From Qipengyuania gaetbuli (lineage in GTDB: Bacteria; Pseudomonadota; Alphaproteobacteria; Sphingomonadales; Sphingomonadaceae), in NCBI RefSeq assembly GCF_020524765.1, contig NZ_JAIVLR010000002.1, forward strand, positions 522,501 through 586,500: a DNA stretch of 64,000 nucleotides. Reading direction: 5' to 3'. The notes under the pieces are model-generated. The model was not told the DNA's origin, did no database searches, and saw only the letters and a program-made list of their open reading frames with translations. Both the position numbers and the translations under genes were made by a program. Of this stretch, positions 1-8,529 are shown piece by piece; within the stretch, counting starts at the first letter, position 1, and every line of letters starts with the position of its first letter.

Positions 1-1131
1 CTGGCCCAGCGCGTCGGCGGCATTGACCGTGGCTGCGCGGATCGCCTCGATCGGGGTCATGCCGTATTCGACCATGACGCGGAACTGACCGCCCACGAGT
101 TCATGCGGCATGACCGCTGCATCGCTGGCGAAAACCATTTTCACGCCTGCCTGGTGGGCTTTGCGGAAATTGTCGCGCTGCGCCTGGCTGAGGGCACGTT
201 CCTTGGCGATGTTTTCTTCCAGCACGCCGTTCGCCGCGCCTTGGCTCAGCGTGTATTCGGTGTTGTAGATATCCATCGAGAAGAAGGTGCCGTGTTCCTT
301 GGCAAGCTTGATCGCCTCGTCATCGGCGTAACTGGCGTGTTCGATGGTGTCGAAGCCTGCACGGATCGCGGCCTTGATGCCATCCGCGCCATGCGCATGG
401 GCGGCTGTCTTGAGGCCCCAGAAATGCGCTTCGTCGGCAATGGCTTTCAGCTCCTCGAGCGTCAGCTGCTGGATGCCCGGAGCGGTGTTGCGACTGAAGA
501 CGCCGCCGGTGGCGCAGGCCTTGATCACTTCCGCCCCGTATTTGCGCTGTTCGCGCACGCGCTTGCGCAGCTCGTCGGGGCTGTCGCCCACAGCCGGGCT
601 CTTCGCATCGAAACTGGGGGGAAGGAACGTCTCGTCGCAGTGGCCGCCGGTCGCGCCCAGCGCGTGGTTGGCATTCACGATGCGCGGACCCGGAATCCAG
701 CCTTCCTCGATCGCCTGGTCGATCCCGGCGACGTTGTAATCGCTGTCGCCCACGTTGCGCACGGTGGTGAAGCCGACCTTGAGCATGGTGCGCGCATTGG
801 CGACGCCGATGGCGGTCCAGAAACGGTCGGTGAACTGGAGGCCGGAATAGCCCCCGTATTCGGGCCGCCCGTCGAGATGGACGTGCATGTCGATGAGTCC
901 GGGAAGGAGCGTGTGCCCGGCAAGGTCGATCCGCTTCGCATTCGCCGGTATCGCGCTGCCGGACCCGACGCTGGCCACCTTGCCGTCCACCACCGTCACT
1001 ACCGGATTTTCGACGAAGCGGCCCGTTTCGACATCGAGCATGCGGTCGGCAGTGACCACCACGGTTTCGGCGGCAGCGGGTGCGGCGCAAAGTGCGATGG
1101 CAGCGGCGGCGCAGCGAAGGACGGGCTTCAT
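1..1131 (-). CDS. Amidohydrolase, imidazolonepropionase/prolidase-like, secreted (3' end outside window)
   Basis: Reading leftward from ATG at 1131, 377 codons are visible with no stop before the window edge, so the C-terminus is missing. Residues 1-21 form a Sec signal peptide with an Ala-rich cleavage region (APAAAE), suggesting a periplasmic enzyme. The metal-dependent hydrolase signature is clear: GLIDMHVHLDG places the HxH pair at His83/His85. The segment EVIKACATGG carries the lysine that is usually carboxylated to bridge two metals, and AHAHG and EHASYADDE supply further ligands. By family this hydrolyses a cyclic amide or an Xaa-Pro/Xaa-Arg dipeptide; the substrate cannot be read from the sequence. 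Confidence 0.85.
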   Translation of the reverse strand, partial: MKPVLRCAAAAIALCAAPAAAETVVVTADRMLDVETGRFVENPVVTVVDGKVASVGSGSAIPANAKRIDLAGHTLLPGLIDMHVHLDGRPEYGGYSGLQFTDRFWTAIGVANARTMLKVGFTTVRNVGDSDYNVAGIDQAIEEGWIPGPRIVNANHALGATGGHCDETFLPPSFDAKSPAVGDSPDELRKRVREQRKYGAEVIKACATGGVFSRNTAPGIQQLTLEELKAIADEAHFWGLKTAAHAHGADGIKAAIRAGFDTIEHASYADDEAIKLAKEHGTFFSMDIYNTEYTLSQGAANGVLEENIAKERALSQAQRDNFRKAHQAGVKMVFASDAAVMPHELVGGQFRVMVEYGMTPIEAIRAATVNAADALGQ

Positions 1132-1285
1132 TCTCTCATTCCCCTGAAGGCGGCACCACGCGCCGCGGCCGGCAAGTCATACAGGATGCGGCCATGGGGG
1201 GAAGGGGCGTGTTTGCAGCTTCGTGCGAGAGGCCTTCAGGGGGCGGTGGCGGGCCAGTTCGAACAACGGACTGCGCGGCATAATC

Positions 1286-1660
1286 TCATTCATAGCTCAC
1301 CACCTCGAACTCGATCCCGTCCCAGTCGAAAAAGTAGAAGCAGCGCGGGCCGGGTTCGTATTTGCTGTGGCTGAAGGGTTCGAGCCCGTGGCGCACCACT
1401 ACCTCTTCTGCCGCGTCGAGGTCGTCGACCATGAAGGCGATGTGGTTGAGCGGCTGGCCCTTGCGGTAGTCGCCGGCGACGCCGGGATTGGTGTAGAGCG
1501 AGACGTAATTGTCCTCGCCGCCGATATGGATCGTCCGGCCATCGTTCATCGACGGTCCGCTCCAGCGTTCGTGCCAGCCGAGCAGTTCTGCCAGCAGGGT
1601 GGCGCTACGGTCGGGATCGGTGACGGAAATATTGGCGTGTTCGATACGGCCCTTGGGCAT
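1286..1660 (-). CDS. VOC (glyoxalase/bleomycin-resistance) family protein
   Basis: A 124-residue single-chain VOC protein. The two beta-alpha-beta modules are marked by EHANISVTDPDRS near the N-terminus, NHIAFMVDDLDAA in the middle and YFFDWDGIEFEVVSYE at the end; His and Glu in these strands are the usual metal ligands. The start is ATG 1660 because CAAGGAGAATCGCG, a strong ribosome site, lies just upstream; an in-frame codon at 1681 has none. The gene is divergent from soxR, and a SoxR-type promoter at 1719-1749 points at it, so it may be induced by redox-cycling compounds. Family members are lactoylglutathione lyases, dioxygenases or drug-binding proteins; which applies here is unknown. 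Confidence 0.85.
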   Translation of the reverse strand: MPKGRIEHANISVTDPDRSATLLAELLGWHERWSGPSMNDGRTIHIGGEDNYVSLYTNPGVAGDYRKGQPLNHIAFMVDDLDAAEEVVVRHGLEPFSHSKYEPGPRCFYFFDWDGIEFEVVSYE

Positions 1661-1718
1661 CGCGATTCTCCTTGTCTGCACGGACCGGAAAGCCGGCCCG
1701 CAACGTGCGATGCAGGGA

Positions 1719-1749
1719 CATATGCAACCTCAAGCTAAGTTGAGGTCAA
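1719..1749 (-). promoter_or_regulatory. SoxR/MerR-type promoter reading toward the VOC gene
   Basis: On the minus strand the sequence gives TTGACC (1749-1744) as -35 and CATATG (1724-1719) as -10, separated by exactly 19 bp. An overlong 19-bp spacer holding the operator is the hallmark of promoters activated by MerR/SoxR proteins. Transcription would begin near 1712, about 50 nt before the VOC start. Confidence 0.7.
1728..1745. promoter_or_regulatory. SoxR box
   Basis: CCTCAAGCTAAGTTGAGG is an 18-bp near-palindrome that matches the enterobacterial SoxR operator CCTCAAGTTAACTTGAGG in all but two central positions. It lies between the VOC gene and soxR, inside the 19-bp spacer of the leftward promoter. 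Confidence 0.85.
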
Positions 1750-1776
1750 GGTTTGAATTTGCTATGACGGTAATCG

Positions 1777-2214
1777 ATGAAAGCGAACGACCTGCTCACC
1801 ATTGGCGAACTGGCGCGGCGCACCGGCCTGTCGGTATCGGCCATCCGCTTCTACGAAGAAAAGGGGCTGGTCGCGGCGCTGCGATCCTCCGGCAACCAGC
1901 GGCGCTTCCTGCGCGGGGACATCAGACGGCTCAGCTTCATCCTGATCGCGCAAAGGCTGGGGCTGACGCTAGCGGAGATCGAAGAGGCGATGGCCTCGCT
2001 ACCGCAGGGGCGGACGCCGAATGCGGCGGACTGGAAGACAATCAGCCGCACCGTGCGCGCACGCATCGACGCGCAAATCGCCGCGCTCGAAAAGGTTCGA
2101 GAAGACCTCGACGGCTGTATCGGCTGCGGCTGTCTCAGCCTGAAGAAATGCGCGCTCTACAATGCGGACGACCGGTGGGGCGAGAGCGGCAGCGGGCCGC
2201 GCGTGCTGCGCTAG
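1777..2214 (+). CDS. soxR: Redox-sensitive MerR-family activator SoxR
   Basis: 145 residues. Residues 7-30 form the MerR winged-helix DNA-binding region (LTIGELARRTGLS...IRFYEEKG). A long dimerisation helix follows, then the [2Fe-2S] motif CIGCGCLSLKKC with Cys114, Cys117, Cys119 and Cys125, the exact spacing of E. coli SoxR. Oxidation of the cluster by redox-cycling compounds, superoxide or NO switches bound SoxR into an activator. A SoxR box lies 32 bp upstream of the start. No soxS is nearby, so direct control of target genes, as in most non-enteric bacteria, is expected. Confidence 0.95.
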   Translation: MKANDLLTIGELARRTGLSVSAIRFYEEKGLVAALRSSGNQRRFLRGDIRRLSFILIAQRLGLTLAEIEEAMASLPQGRTPNAADWKTISRTVRARIDAQIAALEKVREDLDGCIGCGCLSLKKCALYNADDRWGESGSGPRVLR

Positions 2215-2256
2215 TTTCTGTATCCACGGGAGAGATAAAGGACTATTCTGCGCTCC

Positions 2257-2709
2257 GTGAAAGCGCGGTCCTTTTCCAGTCTGATAGTCGGGGGCGCGCT
2301 GGTGGTTGCGCCCGTTACGCCAGTGCAGGCGCAGCAGCAGGCCGAGAATTCCACGCTGAAGTCAGCAGATGCAGTTTGGCGGGATGCCGCTCGCAGGTGG
2401 AGCCTGCGGGTCGCGAGCCGGGCGCAGCAGATCTACCAGCTTGAAGTCGTGCGCCTTGGCTTCGAAGGCCGGGTGGAGGCGATGTTCAGGATCGGCGTGG
2501 ACGGAACGGTGCGCGACTGCGCTGTGCACCGGTCGAGCGGAGCGGCCGAGCTCGACGCCCTGGTTTGCCGGGCCATAGCGCAATCGCCGCCTGCGCCCGT
2601 CAATTTGGACGCCGGAGGACAGGCGCATGAAGTGGCCGTGGTTCTCCCGGTGGAATTCGTCATGGTCGACGATTTGCCTCCTGCGGGAGAGGCCAACGAA
2701 ACGGACTAG
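2257..2709 (+). CDS. Secreted TonB C-terminal-domain-like protein
   Basis: 150 residues from a GTG start. Residues 1-25 are a Sec signal peptide ending PVQAQ. The rest resembles one TonB C-terminal fold (residues about 62-138: LGFEGRVEAMFRIGVDGTVR), but the cytoplasmic/TM and proline-rich parts of true TonB are absent. Cys88 and Cys104 flank SSGAAELD, a pattern repeated in the protein at 59618, so a disulfide is plausible. It begins 42 bp after soxR; co-transcription is possible but the ribosome site is weak (AAAGGA, long spacing). A soluble periplasmic role is inferred; the function is unknown. Confidence 0.7.
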   Translation: MKARSFSSLIVGGALVVAPVTPVQAQQQAENSTLKSADAVWRDAARRWSLRVASRAQQIYQLEVVRLGFEGRVEAMFRIGVDGTVRDCAVHRSSGAAELDALVCRAIAQSPPAPVNLDAGGQAHEVAVVLPVEFVMVDDLPPAGEANETD

Positions 2710-3233
2710 TATTCGGGCCCCAGCTCCGCATCGAGATCGCGCGGGCGGGCGAAATGGACCAGCCTGCCGCAGCCTTCCTTCAGGTCGGCCCAGCTGTCGA
2801 TATCGAGCTCGAAGACCGCGAAGGCTGCAGTCGGGAATTTCACCTTCGCTTCGTCGAACAGGTCGTTCTCGTTCCTGGGTGAAACCAGTTCGAAGACCAT
2901 GTCGCCGAAACCGGGATTGTGGCCTGCCAAGAGCAGGGCATCGACGCTGTCGTCGGTTTCACCGATCACGTCGCAGATCGTCTCGGTAGAGGCGAGGTAG
3001 AGGCGGCGGTCCCATTCGGGTTCGGGCCCAACGGCCGCTTCGCCAAGCGTGAGTTTCACGCGCTCTGCCGGGCTTGCCACGAGCCGGTCCCACTTGACTC
3101 CGTGATCGCGGATATGTTCGCCGATCAGGCGCGCTCCCTTGCGGCCGCGCGCATTCAGGCCCCGGTCGAAATCGCGCTTGTCGCTCTGCCCCCAATCGGA
3201 CTTGGCATGGCGCAATAGGCCCAGGATCTTCAC
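2706..3233 (-). CDS. SixA-like histidine phosphatase
   Basis: 175 residues of the histidine phosphatase superfamily. The phosphate-binding RHG-type motif is LLRHAKSD with nucleophile His9, and the second catalytic histidine is in LLAGHNPGFGD. The length and simple architecture match SixA-type phosphohistidine phosphatases, which act on phosphorelay or PTS histidines. Its ATG overlaps the stop of the upstream helicase gene (ATGA at 3230-3233), implying translational coupling. A protein-phosphohistidine substrate is inferred from the family only. Its stop overlaps the stop of the convergent gene at 2257-2709. Confidence 0.85.
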   Translation of the reverse strand: MKILGLLRHAKSDWGQSDKRDFDRGLNARGRKGARLIGEHIRDHGVKWDRLVASPAERVKLTLGEAAVGPEPEWDRRLYLASTETICDVIGETDDSVDALLLAGHNPGFGDMVFELVSPRNENDLFDEAKVKFPTAAFAVFELDIDSWADLKEGCGRLVHFARPRDLDAELGPEY

Positions 3234-5983
3234 GAGGATTCGCTCTCCGCAGCTTCGAATGCCTTCGTTCCAACACCCTTAGCGACGCGCTGTAAAGCCT
3301 CGTCGAGCGTGACGCGCAAAACAGGCGTGCCTTCGGGAAAGGCCGACAGCAAGCGGCTGGGAAACGCCGGCGAGAGCACGACGAAATGGCCCGAATCCTC
3401 GCGGCTGCGGATGAGCCTTCCGAAGGCCTGCGCAAGGCGCGCGCGAATGATGCGATCATCGTAGCGCTGGGCGCCGCCCTCTTCCTCTGCCGCTGCCGCA
3501 CGGCGTGCTCGGTGGAGGATGGTCGGGCGCGGCCACGGCACGCTTTCCATGACCACGCAGCGCAGCGAACGGCCGGGCACGTCCACCCCGTCGCGCAAGG
3601 CATCGGTACCCAGCAGGCTGGCGCGGGGGTCATCGCGAAAAATATCGGTCAGCGTGCCGGTATCGATCGGGTCGACGTGTTGGGCGTAAAGCGGCAGGCC
3701 CGCCCGGGCGAGCCGGTCCGCAATCCGGCCATAGACGGCCCGCATCCGCCTGATGGCGGTGAAGAGGCCAAGCACGCCGCCATCACTTGCCTCGATCAGT
3801 CGTGCATAGGCGCCGGCCAGCGCGGGGATGTCGCCCTTGCGGATGTCGGTCACGATCAGGACCTCGGCGCGCCCGGCATAGTCGAACGGGCTGTCCGCCT
3901 GCTGGGTCTTGGGCACCAGTTCGAGGTGCGGCGTACCGCTCTTGGCGATGGCGTGGGGCCAGTCGGGCCCGCTCTCGTCGCGATCGGTCAGCGTGGCGCT
4001 GGTCAGCATGACGCCATGTGTGGGCTCCAGCACGACCTTGGCGAAAGGTTTCATGGGGTCGAGCCAGTGACGATAGATACCGACATCGAATTCGCGCGCG
4101 TCGTTCCGGTCCACCGCCAGCCAGTCGACGAACTCCGGGTCAGAGGGCCCGCCAAGGCGAGACAGCAGGGCTTCCCATGCCGCGATGAGGTCCACCCTCC
4201 AGGCGAGCGAGTGGCGCGCGCCTTCGATCCGTGCGCGGCCTTGTCCGTCGAGCCAGTCGGGCGCCTCTTCCAGCACCGCTTCGAGGCGGCCAGCAAGCTT
4301 CAGCAGGGGCGAGCGGATCGCGGCAAGCGCCTGCGCCGCTGTACCTGCGGCCTCGACCAGTTCGCCGGGCAATTGCGAGGTCTCGGTCTCGATCCCGTAT
4401 CCTGCCTCCTGCCCGCTTTCATCGCGCGCATATGTGACGGCGCGAACCTGCGCGAGCAGCGCCTCGAGCGGGCCGAAAGGCGTGCCTTCTACAAGCCGCC
4501 CGAGCCAACCGTCGGAAGGCAGTGCCTGTGCCGCTTCCACCGCTGCCTCCACTGCTTCGCCGCCCGCATCGTCATAGCTGGCGACATCGGCGAGGCGTGC
4601 GGCAAGGCCGCGGCGCCGTCCGCGGCTGTTCTTTTCCGGCCCGATGATCCAGCGCCGCAGCTCGATCGCTTCCTGCCCGGTCAGCGCGGCCGAGAAGGTG
4701 CTGTCGGCCGCGTCGAACACGTGATGGCCCTCGTCGAACACGATGCGCGTGGGCCGCGCATTCGGATCGCGCCCGCGGGCAGCATTGACCATCACCAGCG
4801 CGTGGTTGGCGATGACGAGATCGGCCTGCGCCGCGTTCCGCGCGCTGCGTTCGATGAAGCATTTGCGGTAATGCGGGCAGCCCGCATAGACGCATTCGCC
4901 CCGCTGGTCGGTCAGGGCCGCGATGCCGCGCTTGCGGAACAACGTTCCCAGCCAGCCGGGCAGGTCGCCGCCGATCATGTCGCCGTCCTGCGTGTAGGCG
5001 GCCCAGCGCGCGACCAGCTGTGCGAGCACTGCGGGCCGGCCCGAGAACCCGCCCTGCAGCGCATCTTCGAGGTTCAGCAGGCAGAGATAGTTTTCGCGCC
5101 CCTTGCGCACGACCACGGGGGGCGAGCCGTCGGGCCGGGTCGCCGGCCAGGCCCGCGTGCTTTCTCGGCGCAGCTGGCGCTGGAGGTTCTTGGTATAGGT
5201 GCTGACCCAGACCGTTCCGCCCGATTTTTCAGCCCAGAGCGAGGCGGGGGCAAGGTAACCCAGTGTCTTGCCGATGCCGGTCCCCGCCTGGGCGAGGAGA
5301 ACATGGGGCCGCTTTTGCCGGTCGCGCGGCGAGAAGACATGACCTGCCCCGCGCGAGAAAAGCCTTTGCCCGTCGCGCCGCTCTGCTCCTTCGCCGGTCA
5401 GCCGTTCGAGCTGCGCCTCGATCTCCGGCTCGTCGATCAGGACCTGTGCGGGTTGGGGACGCTCTGCCGCCTCTTCCCATTCGGGAAGCTTGGTGAAGAG
5501 CCATTTCTCGGCCTTTTCGGGCTTGCGCACATGGGGTGCGAGCACGTTCGCCCATGGCCAGCGCAGGCGCGTCAGCGATTGCAGCGTCGACCACGCGCCC
5601 TCGCGTTCCGGCCAGTTCTCGCTTTCGCATGTCGCAACCAGCGCGCCTGCCGCTTTCTGCAGGAGCAGCGGCACATCCGCGTCGTCCGCAGGTTCGTCCA
5701 GCTTGAGGGCATGGGCCAGACCCTTCGGCGTCGGGACGCAAAAACGGGCCGGATGGACGAAAGCGAACAGCTCCAGCAGGTCGAGCCCGGACAGGTCGGG
5801 ATAGCCCAGCCTGCTCGCCACGAGCGGCGCGTTCATCATGAGGAGCGGCGTGTCGGCAGCCGCCATGACCGCCTCTCCCTTTGAACAGCCGCGCGTCGAT
5901 CCGTTCGCATCGCGCAGCCAGGTCCCGGCATGGCTGGCGTGAAGGGCAGGGAGGGGCAGCGGCTGGCTCACGGGTTCGACCAT
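3230..5983 (-). CDS. DinG/XPD-type ATP-dependent DNA helicase
   Basis: 917 residues from ATG 5983; further in-frame codons upstream lack helicase homology. Walker A is AQAGTGIGKT at residues 231-240. An iron-sulfur domain is indicated by four cysteines (YLCLLN, then CVYAGCPHYRKC), followed by the DEGH Walker B (FDEGHHVFDAADS). C-terminal motifs V and VI are DGVDVPGRSL and AFGRLIRSRED. This is the superfamily 2 XPD/DinG group: 5'-3' helicases that unwind forked, R-loop or damaged DNA. About 200 N-terminal residues before the motor are less conserved and are not an exonuclease domain that can be recognised. It is coupled to the downstream SixA-like gene. Confidence 0.88.
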   Translation of the reverse strand: MVEPVSQPLPLPALHASHAGTWLRDANGSTRGCSKGEAVMAAADTPLLMMNAPLVASRLGYPDLSGLDLLELFAFVHPARFCVPTPKGLAHALKLDEPADDADVPLLLQKAAGALVATCESENWPEREGAWSTLQSLTRLRWPWANVLAPHVRKPEKAEKWLFTKLPEWEEAAERPQPAQVLIDEPEIEAQLERLTGEGAERRDGQRLFSRGAGHVFSPRDRQKRPHVLLAQAGTGIGKTLGYLAPASLWAEKSGGTVWVSTYTKNLQRQLRRESTRAWPATRPDGSPPVVVRKGRENYLCLLNLEDALQGGFSGRPAVLAQLVARWAAYTQDGDMIGGDLPGWLGTLFRKRGIAALTDQRGECVYAGCPHYRKCFIERSARNAAQADLVIANHALVMVNAARGRDPNARPTRIVFDEGHHVFDAADSTFSAALTGQEAIELRRWIIGPEKNSRGRRRGLAARLADVASYDDAGGEAVEAAVEAAQALPSDGWLGRLVEGTPFGPLEALLAQVRAVTYARDESGQEAGYGIETETSQLPGELVEAAGTAAQALAAIRSPLLKLAGRLEAVLEEAPDWLDGQGRARIEGARHSLAWRVDLIAAWEALLSRLGGPSDPEFVDWLAVDRNDAREFDVGIYRHWLDPMKPFAKVVLEPTHGVMLTSATLTDRDESGPDWPHAIAKSGTPHLELVPKTQQADSPFDYAGRAEVLIVTDIRKGDIPALAGAYARLIEASDGGVLGLFTAIRRMRAVYGRIADRLARAGLPLYAQHVDPIDTGTLTDIFRDDPRASLLGTDALRDGVDVPGRSLRCVVMESVPWPRPTILHRARRAAAAEEEGGAQRYDDRIIRARLAQAFGRLIRSREDSGHFVVLSPAFPSRLLSAFPEGTPVLRVTLDEALQRVAKGVGTKAFEAAESESS

Positions 5984-6168
5984 GCAAAGACCGGAACGAA
6001 AAGTAAACAGAAGCGCGCAGTAATGTGCCGAAGCCCGATCGGTTCGTCGCAAGCCGTTCGCGTGCCATCGGGAATTGGCGAACATCGCCTGTTTGTTTTC
6101 AGTCGCTTATCCTTGTCTGAACGGCAGATTACAGGAACTGGGCCGGAATCGTGGTCGTTTCTAGGACC

Positions 6169-7128
6169 ATGACCAAGACCCGCCATATGCTCACCAGCGC
6201 CCCCCTCGCGATTGCAGCGGTGGTCGCGCTCCCCCTGTTCCCCGCATCGGCGCAGGAGCAGCCCGTTATCGTGCTGCCGGACACTGCTCCGACCACCACC
6301 ACGAGCGTACCTGCAGCCACCGCTACTCCCGCGCCGGTCATCGTCCTGCCGGACCCCGAGCCGGTCACGACCCTGCCCGCGACAGACGCAGCTCCGGCCG
6401 ACAGCGCGACTCGTGAAGCAGCACCCGCACCGGTTGCGGCCAGCCGTGCCGCTCCGGCACGCGAAGTCTCGCGTCCGGTCGTCGACGCAGCAGCAGCGAC
6501 GCCGGTCGAACCCGCTTCCGAGGGTGCACCAAGCGCAGAAATTGCTCCGTTGCCTGCGGCTTCGGCAGAGACGATCGCTGCAAACCGCGCTGCGCTAGAG
6601 CCCGTTCCCGCGCCGGTCGAAGATGCGTCAAGCGCTGCCCTGCTGCTCGCTCTTCTTGGAGTTGGCGGTGTCGGCCTCGCGGCATTCTACCTGATGCGGC
6701 GCCGCCGCAAGCAAACGGTGCCGACCATCGAACGCCCGCATGTCGCAAGTGCTCATATAGCCACGCCGCCGGTCCTCGATCGCGATCCGGTCGTCACGAC
6801 GGACGACGCGGCTCATCCGGCGACCTCGATTGCGCCCGTCGTTCCGGCTCGCGCCGCTTCTCCCAGCAATGGTGCTGCCGTCGAACTTCCCCGCGAAGCG
6901 CCGACCACCTTCGCCGAGCGTGACAGCCTGCTGAAGCGCATGATTGCCGCGCGTCCGGACCGGGCGAACCCGTTCCGCTCGCCCAAGGCGCGCGCCAAGC
7001 GGGCGCGACTGATCCTCCAGTCGCTCAACATGAATTTCCACGACCGCAAGCCGTGGATCGACCTCAGCCAGTACACGAACATCTGGCCCGAGTTGCGCGG
7101 GCACGGCCCCCGCACTGCGACTGCCTGA
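6169..7128 (+). CDS. Pro/Ala-rich single-pass membrane protein of unknown function
   Basis: 319 residues. A signal peptide (residues about 1-29, ending FPASAQ) precedes about 130 residues of low-complexity Pro/Ala/Thr sequence in which PVIVLPD occurs twice. A single transmembrane helix (SSAALLLALLGVGGVGLAAF) is followed by a basic stop-transfer RRRRK and about 130 cytoplasmic residues. The C-terminal 50 residues (SPKARAKRARLILQS, then NFHDRKPWIDLSQY) look conserved and basic. The topology would be periplasmic N-domain, cytoplasmic C-domain. Start ATG 6169 is chosen over an upstream in-frame codon because it begins the signal peptide (MTKTRHM). No known function is recognised. Confidence 0.7.
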   Translation: MTKTRHMLTSAPLAIAAVVALPLFPASAQEQPVIVLPDTAPTTTTSVPAATATPAPVIVLPDPEPVTTLPATDAAPADSATREAAPAPVAASRAAPAREVSRPVVDAAAATPVEPASEGAPSAEIAPLPAASAETIAANRAALEPVPAPVEDASSAALLLALLGVGGVGLAAFYLMRRRRKQTVPTIERPHVASAHIATPPVLDRDPVVTTDDAAHPATSIAPVVPARAASPSNGAAVELPREAPTTFAERDSLLKRMIAARPDRANPFRSPKARAKRARLILQSLNMNFHDRKPWIDLSQYTNIWPELRGHGPRTATA

Positions 7129-7164
7129 ACCCTCTCCCCGACCCCTCAACAGGTGTCGCAGCGG

Positions 7165-7199
7165 TAGGGGCGTCCTCCCGAAAGGGTAGGGCGCCCCTA
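7165..7199. terminator. Bidirectional terminator hairpin
   Basis: TAGGGGCG (7165-7172) pairs with CGCCCCTA (7192-7199), and an inner CCTCCC-GAAA-GGG-T-AGG stem extends it. It lies between convergent genes ending at 7128 (+) and 7205 (-). Confidence 0.7.
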
Positions 7200-7204
7200 T
7201 TGGT

Positions 7205-8413
7205 TTACGCGGCGATGGAGAGTTCCGATGCAGCCAGTGCCTGCTCGAGGTCGGCAAAGATGTCGCCTGCTTCTTCCAGCCCGATGGACAGGCGCAGCAG
7301 GCCTTCGCCGATGCCGTGGGCCGCGCGCTCTTCGGGCGTGTAGGTGGAATGGGTCATGCTGGCCGGGTGCTGGATCAGCGTTTCGGCATCGCCCAGTGAA
7401 ACGGCGCGGATGATCATCTCAAGCCGGTTCATGAAGCGGATCCCCTGGTCGTATCCGCCGACAAGGTCGAAGGCGATCATCCCGCCCGGAAGCGCCATCT
7501 GCCGCGTCGCCAGTTCGTGCTGGTCGAAGCTTTGCAGCCCCGGATAGTGGACCGCTGCGACCTGCGGCTGCGCTTCGAGCCATTGCGCGACTTCCAGCGC
7601 GGTGCGGCTGTGTCGTTCCATGCGCAGGGCAAGCGTCTTGAGGCCGCGCATGATCAGCGTGGCGGTGAAGGGGCTCATGACGGCGCCCGTCATGTCCTTC
7701 AGGCCTTCGAGGCGGACCTTCTGCATCATCTCGGCACTGCCCGCGACAAGCCCTCCGACAAGGTCGCCATGACCACCGAGGTATTTCGTCGCGGAATGAA
7801 CGACGATGTCGGCGCCAAGCTCGATCGGGCGCGTGAGGGCAGGCGTCGCATAAGTGTTGTCGACTACGACCTGCGCACCGTGGCGCTTCGCAACCGCGCT
7901 GATCGCGGCGATGTCGACGAGCCGCATGTTCGGGTTCGCCGGGGTTTCGAAATAGACCACTTTGACGCGATCGTTCATGGCCGCTTCCAGCGCTGCGGGA
8001 TCGGTCAGGTCGACATGGGTGACCTTGACGCCAAACTTTGCCAGCCCGTGCCGGAAGAAAGCGAAGGTGCAGCCGTAAAGCGTCTCGTCGGTGACGATTT
8101 CGTCGCCGGCTTCCAGGATGCTCCACATGACCGCCGTGATCGCGCCCATGCCGCTGGCGGCGGCAACACCCGCCTCCGCACCTTCGAGCACGGCAAGGCG
8201 CTGCTCCAGCAGGTCGACAGTAGGATTCGAGATCCGCGAATAGAAATAGCCGGGCTGTTCGCCGGCAAAGATGGCGCCGCCGTGTTCGGCGCTTTCGAAG
8301 GCAAAAGTCGACGCAAGGTGCATGGGCGGCGTGAGAGCGCCCTGGTTTTCTGCCGGATCGTAACCGTGATGGATGGCGCGGCTTGCGAAACCGGAAAGCT
8401 TGGTGCGACTCAT
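7205..8413 (-). CDS. mdeA: Methionine gamma-lyase
   Basis: 402 residues of the Cys/Met-metabolism PLP family. The PLP lysine is in SATKYLGGHGD. The motif LYGCTFAFFRHGLAKFG contains the active-site cysteine characteristic of methionine gamma-lyases (Cys116 in Pseudomonas putida), which separates it from cystathionine gamma-synthases and lyases. The reaction is L-methionine to methanethiol, 2-oxobutyrate and ammonia. Start ATG 8413 has an AGAGG ribosome site; codons upstream read into the control region. It is divergent from an Lrp-type regulator, the arrangement of mdeA-mdeR in pseudomonads, which supports the assignment. Confidence 0.9.
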   Translation of the reverse strand: MSRTKLSGFASRAIHHGYDPAENQGALTPPMHLASTFAFESAEHGGAIFAGEQPGYFYSRISNPTVDLLEQRLAVLEGAEAGVAAASGMGAITAVMWSILEAGDEIVTDETLYGCTFAFFRHGLAKFGVKVTHVDLTDPAALEAAMNDRVKVVYFETPANPNMRLVDIAAISAVAKRHGAQVVVDNTYATPALTRPIELGADIVVHSATKYLGGHGDLVGGLVAGSAEMMQKVRLEGLKDMTGAVMSPFTATLIMRGLKTLALRMERHSRTALEVAQWLEAQPQVAAVHYPGLQSFDQHELATRQMALPGGMIAFDLVGGYDQGIRFMNRLEMIIRAVSLGDAETLIQHPASMTHSTYTPEERAAHGIGEGLLRLSIGLEEAGDIFADLEQALAASELSIAA

Positions 8414-8459
8414 GATATGCCTCTTTGCATGCGTTTGAGGCGAATATACCGAAGCAGCC

Positions 8460-8517
8460 GTGGCATTTCCCTGCAAAGTGTGCCACTAATCGGCTCTAGA
8501 TTGGCATATTATGCTAA
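8460..8517. promoter_or_regulatory. Two inverted repeats, likely operator of the mdeA/Lrp-type regulator pair
   Basis: GTGGCA-N15-TGCCAC occupies 8460-8486, and a tighter near-palindrome TTGGCATATTATGCTAA occupies 8501-8517. Both contain TGGCA half-sites and lie in the divergent control region, directly upstream of the TTG start of the Lrp-type gene. Lrp/AsnC proteins bind such multiple sites; assignment to this regulator is inference. Confidence 0.5.
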
Positions 8518-8529
8518 CGGGAGGTCGGT

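Noticed and set aside
3386-5884. Long plus-strand open frame (832 codons)
   Set aside because: It is antisense to the DinG-type helicase, has no known motifs and results from high G+C codon bias.
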